Part shown: positions 63,032 through 64,000 of the stretch, in pieces
How positions within the stretch are numbered: the first letter of the stretch is position 1
Layout: each line of letters begins with the position of its first letter
Origin: a bacterium
GTDB lineage: Bacteria; Planctomycetota; UBA1135; UBA2386
Reading direction: 5' to 3'
NCBI GenBank assembly: GCA_030432695.1
Contig: JAUILN010000002.1
Location: forward strand, 186,001 to 250,000
Length of the DNA: 64,000 nt
The notes under the pieces: generated by a model
The model's input: only the letters and a program-made list of their open reading frames with translations
Told to the model about the DNA's origin: nothing
The model's database searches: none
Program-made: the position numbers and the translations under genes

Positions 63032-63735
63032 CACCGTCCTCGATCCTGGTCCTCGGCCACTCCGACGGAATCGGTCAGGAGATCGCTTGCCAGCTCCTCG
63101 CCGCCGGCCACCGCGTCGTCGGCATCTCGCGCCGCGCCTCCGGGCTCGAAGGCGACCGCTTCGAGGAGCACCGCGTCGACGCCTCGACCCCGATGTACGC
63201 CGAGGTGCTCCACGACGTCGTCGCAGGGCACGCCTTCGACGTGGCGATCCACTGCATCGCGGTCGGCGGCGCCGTCGATCCGCAGGACCCGGATCTCGCC
63301 GAGCAGACCCGCACCCTCGACACCAACTTCCGCAGCATGGTCAGCGCCCTCGATCTGCTGGTCCGCGACTGGCGCGCACGCGGGATCCGCGGCCACTTCC
63401 TCGGCCTCTCCAGCCTCGCCGACGTCCTGGCGATCCGCGATGCGCCGATGTACTCCGGCTCCAAGGCCGGCATCTCGAGCTTCCTGCGCGGCGCCGCCCT
63501 GCTGCTGAGGCCCCACGGCATCGCCGTCACCAACGTCCGCTTCGGCTTCGTCGACACCAAGCTCGCCAGCGCGCCGGTCAAGCCGTTCCAGCTCACCCGC
63601 GAGGTCGCCGCGCGGCGGGTGATCCGCTGTCTGCGCACCCGACCACTGCAGTACAGCACGCCGAAGGCGATGACGCTGCTGGTGCAGCTGCTGAGCGCCG
63701 CGCAGAACGTGCAGGCCTGGTTCGCTCGCGCGTGA
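63028..63735 (+). CDS. Short-chain dehydrogenase/reductase
   Basis: A 235-residue classical SDR. The nucleotide-binding motif is VLGHSDGIGQ, a variant of TGxxxGIG starting with Gly-His rather than Thr-Gly. The catalytic Ser is in FLGLSSLADV and the Y-x-x-x-K pair in MYSGSKAGISSF, and VTNVRFGFVDTKLA fits the post-catalytic region. It would catalyse NAD(P)-dependent oxidation or reduction of a small alcohol or ketone. The start overlaps the symporter stop by 4 bases, so the two genes are translationally coupled and may serve uptake and first-step metabolism of the same compound (inference). Confidence 0.9.
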   Translation: MTPSSILVLGHSDGIGQEIACQLLAAGHRVVGISRRASGLEGDRFEEHRVDASTPMYAEVLHDVVAGHAFDVAIHCIAVGGAVDPQDPDLAEQTRTLDTNFRSMVSALDLLVRDWRARGIRGHFLGLSSLADVLAIRDAPMYSGSKAGISSFLRGAALLLRPHGIAVTNVRFGFVDTKLASAPVKPFQLTREVAARRVIRCLRTRPLQYSTPKAMTLLVQLLSAAQNVQAWFARA

Positions 63736-63953
63736 CCAAGGCTGGAGAACTTGCGGATCCGGCCGTGCGCTCGGGGCTGCCGATCCCTACCCTGCTCCGC
63801 CCTCCTATCGCGCCCGAACGCCACCGAACCTGCTTCGCAACCCCGCGGAGCCCCTCTCCGGCGCGGACGTCGAGAGCAGCCCGTTCACCCCCTCCTGTGG
63901 CGAGAAGCGGCGCGCTCCTGCCGATGCCCCGCTCCGCATCGCCAGCCTCCGCC
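63736..63953. other. Gap downstream of the SDR gene
   Basis: About 220 bases with no convincing gene. Open frames crossing it on both strands are Ser/Ala/Arg-rich shadows. No clear terminator is seen after the SDR stop. Confidence 0.3.
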
Positions 63954-64000
63954 ATGCGCGCCTTCGGCTCGTTGCGTGAGGACTGGCTCTCCAACACCCG
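63954..64000 (+). CDS. Possible 5' end of a gene running out of the window (partial)
   Basis: An ATG opens MRAFGSLREDWLSNT, and the frame is still open at the window end. An in-frame ATG lies 30 bases upstream. The LREDWLSNT stretch is reminiscent of the N-terminus of some serine-acetyltransferase-like proteins (LREDWxxxxRDWTxPG), but 15 residues are too few to assign a family. There is no strong ribosome-binding site. Confidence 0.3.
   Translation, partial: MRAFGSLREDWLSNT

Noticed and set aside
63593..63997. Minus-strand open frame at the right end
   Set aside because: It overlaps the end of the SDR gene, is Ser/Ala/Arg-rich and lacks recognisable motifs or a ribosome-binding site.

Overview
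The window is about 64 kb of very GC-rich DNA, densely coding on both strands, with no rRNA, tRNA, CRISPR array, transposase or phage gene that I can see. Its content points to a free-living member of the Planctomycetota (inference). It has three secreted Cys-type sulfatases, two giant ELWxxDGT-repeat proteins, kelch-repeat exoproteins, carboxypeptidase-regulatory-like (CarboxypepD_reg) beta-sandwich proteins, a Ser/Thr kinase with TPRs coupled to an ECF sigma factor, and sigma factors linked to membrane proteins.

Layout. 0-5.2 kb: end of an unknown gene, a secreted LamG-like protein and an ELWxxDGT protein. 5.4-13.2 kb: an ECF sigma factor overlapping a membrane LRR protein, divergent from two tandem paralogous membrane-anchored CarboxypepD_reg proteins, closed by a strong bidirectional terminator. 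13.2-18.7 kb: a MauG-like dihaem protein, divergent from a FIST sensor plus hybrid histidine kinase operon across an AT-rich gap. 18.7-22.4 kb: a single 1234-residue protein joining an ECF sigma factor, one transmembrane segment and a large extracytoplasmic part. 22.7-29.4 kb: a secreted duplicated-domain protein, an unknown exoprotein, an M1 metallopeptidase and an RlmD/RumA-type RNA methyltransferase. 29.4-35.4 kb: a 30-bp inverted repeat plus a run of 30 G, a USP-DUF389 membrane protein broken by an in-frame TAG, a CheB-CheR-PAS fusion and a sensor kinase. 35.4-41.5 kb: a probable operon of Ser/Thr kinase, ECF sigma factor, sulfatase and membrane protein. 41.6-47.9 kb: two large exoproteins and a Blc-type lipocalin. 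47.9-51.8 kb: an overlapping ATPase/DUF4276 pair that looks like a defence module, and a haem peroxidase. 52.1-55.1 kb: pyrC behind a TIGR03546/TIGR03545 membrane protein. 55.2-61.6 kb: a kelch protein, a sulfatase-kelch fusion and a third sulfatase. 61.6-64 kb: a sodium/solute symporter and a short-chain dehydrogenase.

Three themes tie the window together. First, extracytoplasmic sensing is wired to ECF sigma factors in three ways: sigma fused to its receptor, sigma beside a membrane LRR protein, and sigma beside a Ser/Thr kinase. Second, eight otherwise unrelated secreted proteins end in a similar C-terminal stretch of about 100-135 residues, a candidate surface-sorting or anchoring module. 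Third, polysaccharide-sulfate breakdown is represented by three sulfatases, one placed in the operon of a kinase and sigma factor. All functional statements come from reading motifs by eye; no database search was run.
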